Source of the DNA: an uncultured Clostridia bacterium
Lineage (GTDB): Bacteria; Bacillota; Clostridia; Christensenellales; UBA1242
NCBI GenBank assembly: GCA_904397185.1
Contig: CAJFOL010000077.1
Span: 1 to 6,217 of the forward strand
Direction of reading: 5' to 3'
Length of the DNA: 6,217 nucleotides
Below the pieces are notes generated by a model. The model was not told the DNA's origin and did not search any database. It saw only the letters and a list, made by a program, of their open reading frames with translations. Each line of letters starts with the position of its first letter. Positions within the stretch are counted from its first letter, which is position 1. Below, piece after piece: positions 5,290-6,217 of the stretch. The position numbers were made by a program, and so were the translations under genes.

Positions 5290-6217
5290 ATGAGAAAGAT
5301 TTTTAAGTTTCTATCATATTCATTATTATATCTAGTCGTGTCGGTGGCTTCCGCTTATGGAGTCATCACATTTTCCATGAATAACAACTCCGGCAATTCA
5401 AATCTTGGCTCAGGTGGTGGGGGCGAAATTGTTATCGCGGACGAAATCAATGCCATCGTAAACAACCTCACTTCGGCAAATGCTCTTGATATCGTCTTGC
5501 AGGCAGATATAGAAAGTGGCGAAAGTGATATTACGGTCGGACTGGACGGACAAATCGACCTTTCGGGCGGGATTGACAATCTCATGGCTGAGGTTAATCT
5601 TAATCTTGGCTTAGGTGAAAATCAATTTGATATCGCAGTTGCATATCAGAATAATGTCGTCTACTTCGAACTCTTGGGTGGCAAGTTTATGCTCGCAACC
5701 GACAACTTTATGGACTCAATTGAACAAATTACCTCCCTTGTCGGTGTGGAAATGCCTGATATCGGCTCAATGCTCGGCGGGCTTGACCTAAACGACATAC
5801 TTGCCATGCTCTCGAACTTTACAGAAAGCGACAATGCTGACGGAAGCAAACTTCTGCAGGTCGCTATCCCTATTGTTGAAAACCTATCTATCAATATGAC
5901 TTGCACCGAAGATTATCAGTTGACAAAATTTGAACTTCCAAGTTTTGCTATCAGCGGTATGAATATTGGGGCTGAGGCTGATATCGACTACCTCGAAAAT
6001 TCTAATATAGCCGAGGTTGATGCTAGCGAATTTATCGACCTCACTGACGTTGTTGACGTGGCTGTTTCTGTAGTTGATTATGCTGCTTCAACTAATGGTG
6101 AAATTGGACTTGGATATCAAGTTGAATATGACGGAATTGATGTTAATGGACAGATGTTTGTTGATATCAATGATAGAAGTGGTAAAGTTGTTGTAAACTA
6201 TGGTGACTACTCAGCAA
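5290..6217 (+). CDS. exported/membrane-anchored beta-rich protein, partial at the right edge
   Basis: The frame starts at ATG 5290 with AAAGGA 7 nt upstream and stays open for 309 codons to the window edge, so the C-terminus is missing. Residues 1-3 are basic (MRK). A hydrophobic helix spans about 5-28 and contains a possible signal peptidase site at ASA/Y (20-23); it may be cleaved or serve as an anchor. A Gly/Ser/Asn linker (31-45) includes GSGGGG. The mature part then alternates helix (50-64) and repeated amphipathic strands (66-137), and a similar helix-plus-strand pattern seems to begin again at about 255-309, suggesting two related domains. This arrangement recalls the LolA/LppX-type half-barrel lipoproteins, but there is no lipobox Cys and the resemblance is an impression only. 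It is acidic and sits 22 nt after the 466-residue gene, so the two are probably co-expressed at the cell surface. Confidence 0.85.
   Translation, partial: MRKIFKFLSYSLLYLVVSVASAYGVITFSMNNNSGNSNLGSGGGGEIVIADEINAIVNNLTSANALDIVLQADIESGESDITVGLDGQIDLSGGIDNLMAEVNLNLGLGENQFDIAVAYQNNVVYFELLGGKFMLATDNFMDSIEQITSLVGVEMPDIGSMLGGLDLNDILAMLSNFTESDNADGSKLLQVAIPIVENLSINMTCTEDYQLTKFELPSFAISGMNIGAEADIDYLENSNIAEVDASEFIDLTDVVDVAVSVVDYAASTNGEIGLGYQVEYDGIDVNGQMFVDINDRSGKVVVNYGDYSA

Noticed and set aside
4974..5906. Minus-strand frames opposite the two surface-protein genes
   Set aside because: Short, without initiation signals, and overlapped by longer frames with plausible secretion signals.

Overview
The window looks like chromosomal DNA from a low-GC Gram-positive bacterium, most likely an anaerobic clostridial relative (Bacillota). 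Supporting signs are AT-rich intergenic DNA, strong AGGAGG-type ribosome binding sites, sigma-A-like promoters with 17-bp spacers, a Gram-positive style rplM-rpsI operon, and envelope proteins exported on single N-terminal membrane anchors. The species cannot be named from the sequence. Translation fits the standard code, with TAA/TAG stops and TGG read as Trp.

The left half (200-3160) is all on the minus strand. Reading in the transcribed direction from the right: an unrecognised 216-residue helical, soluble protein (2509-3159); the ribosomal protein operon rplM-rpsI (L13-S9, 1369-2231), with its own near-consensus promoter, a structured leader of about 135 nt and a terminator; then a thioredoxin-reductase-like flavoprotein, trxB (203-1129), with its own promoter. 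The flavoprotein keeps the FAD motif and the redox CxxC, but lacks the HRRxxxR signature that usually binds the NADPH 2'-phosphate. Its electron donor is therefore uncertain.

The region 3160-3675 is a divergent intergenic region of about 500 bp. It holds a minus-strand promoter for the 216-residue gene, a 12-bp inverted repeat, two direct repeats resembling an IS21-type terminus, and a perfect-consensus plus-strand promoter (TTGACA-N17-TATAAT). That promoter leads into an unusually long 5' leader of about 205 nt.

The right half (3676-6217) is a plus-strand operon: a possible 67-codon upstream reading frame lying in hairpin-rich RNA, a 466-residue single-pass membrane protein with a large predicted extracellular domain, and a second exported protein that runs off the right edge. 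Neither of the two large proteins belongs to a family I can name with confidence. Together with their leader they are the best candidate here for an undescribed system: a co-transcribed pair of cell-surface proteins behind a strong promoter with apparent post-transcriptional control.

I see no tRNA or rRNA gene, CRISPR array, or intact mobile element.
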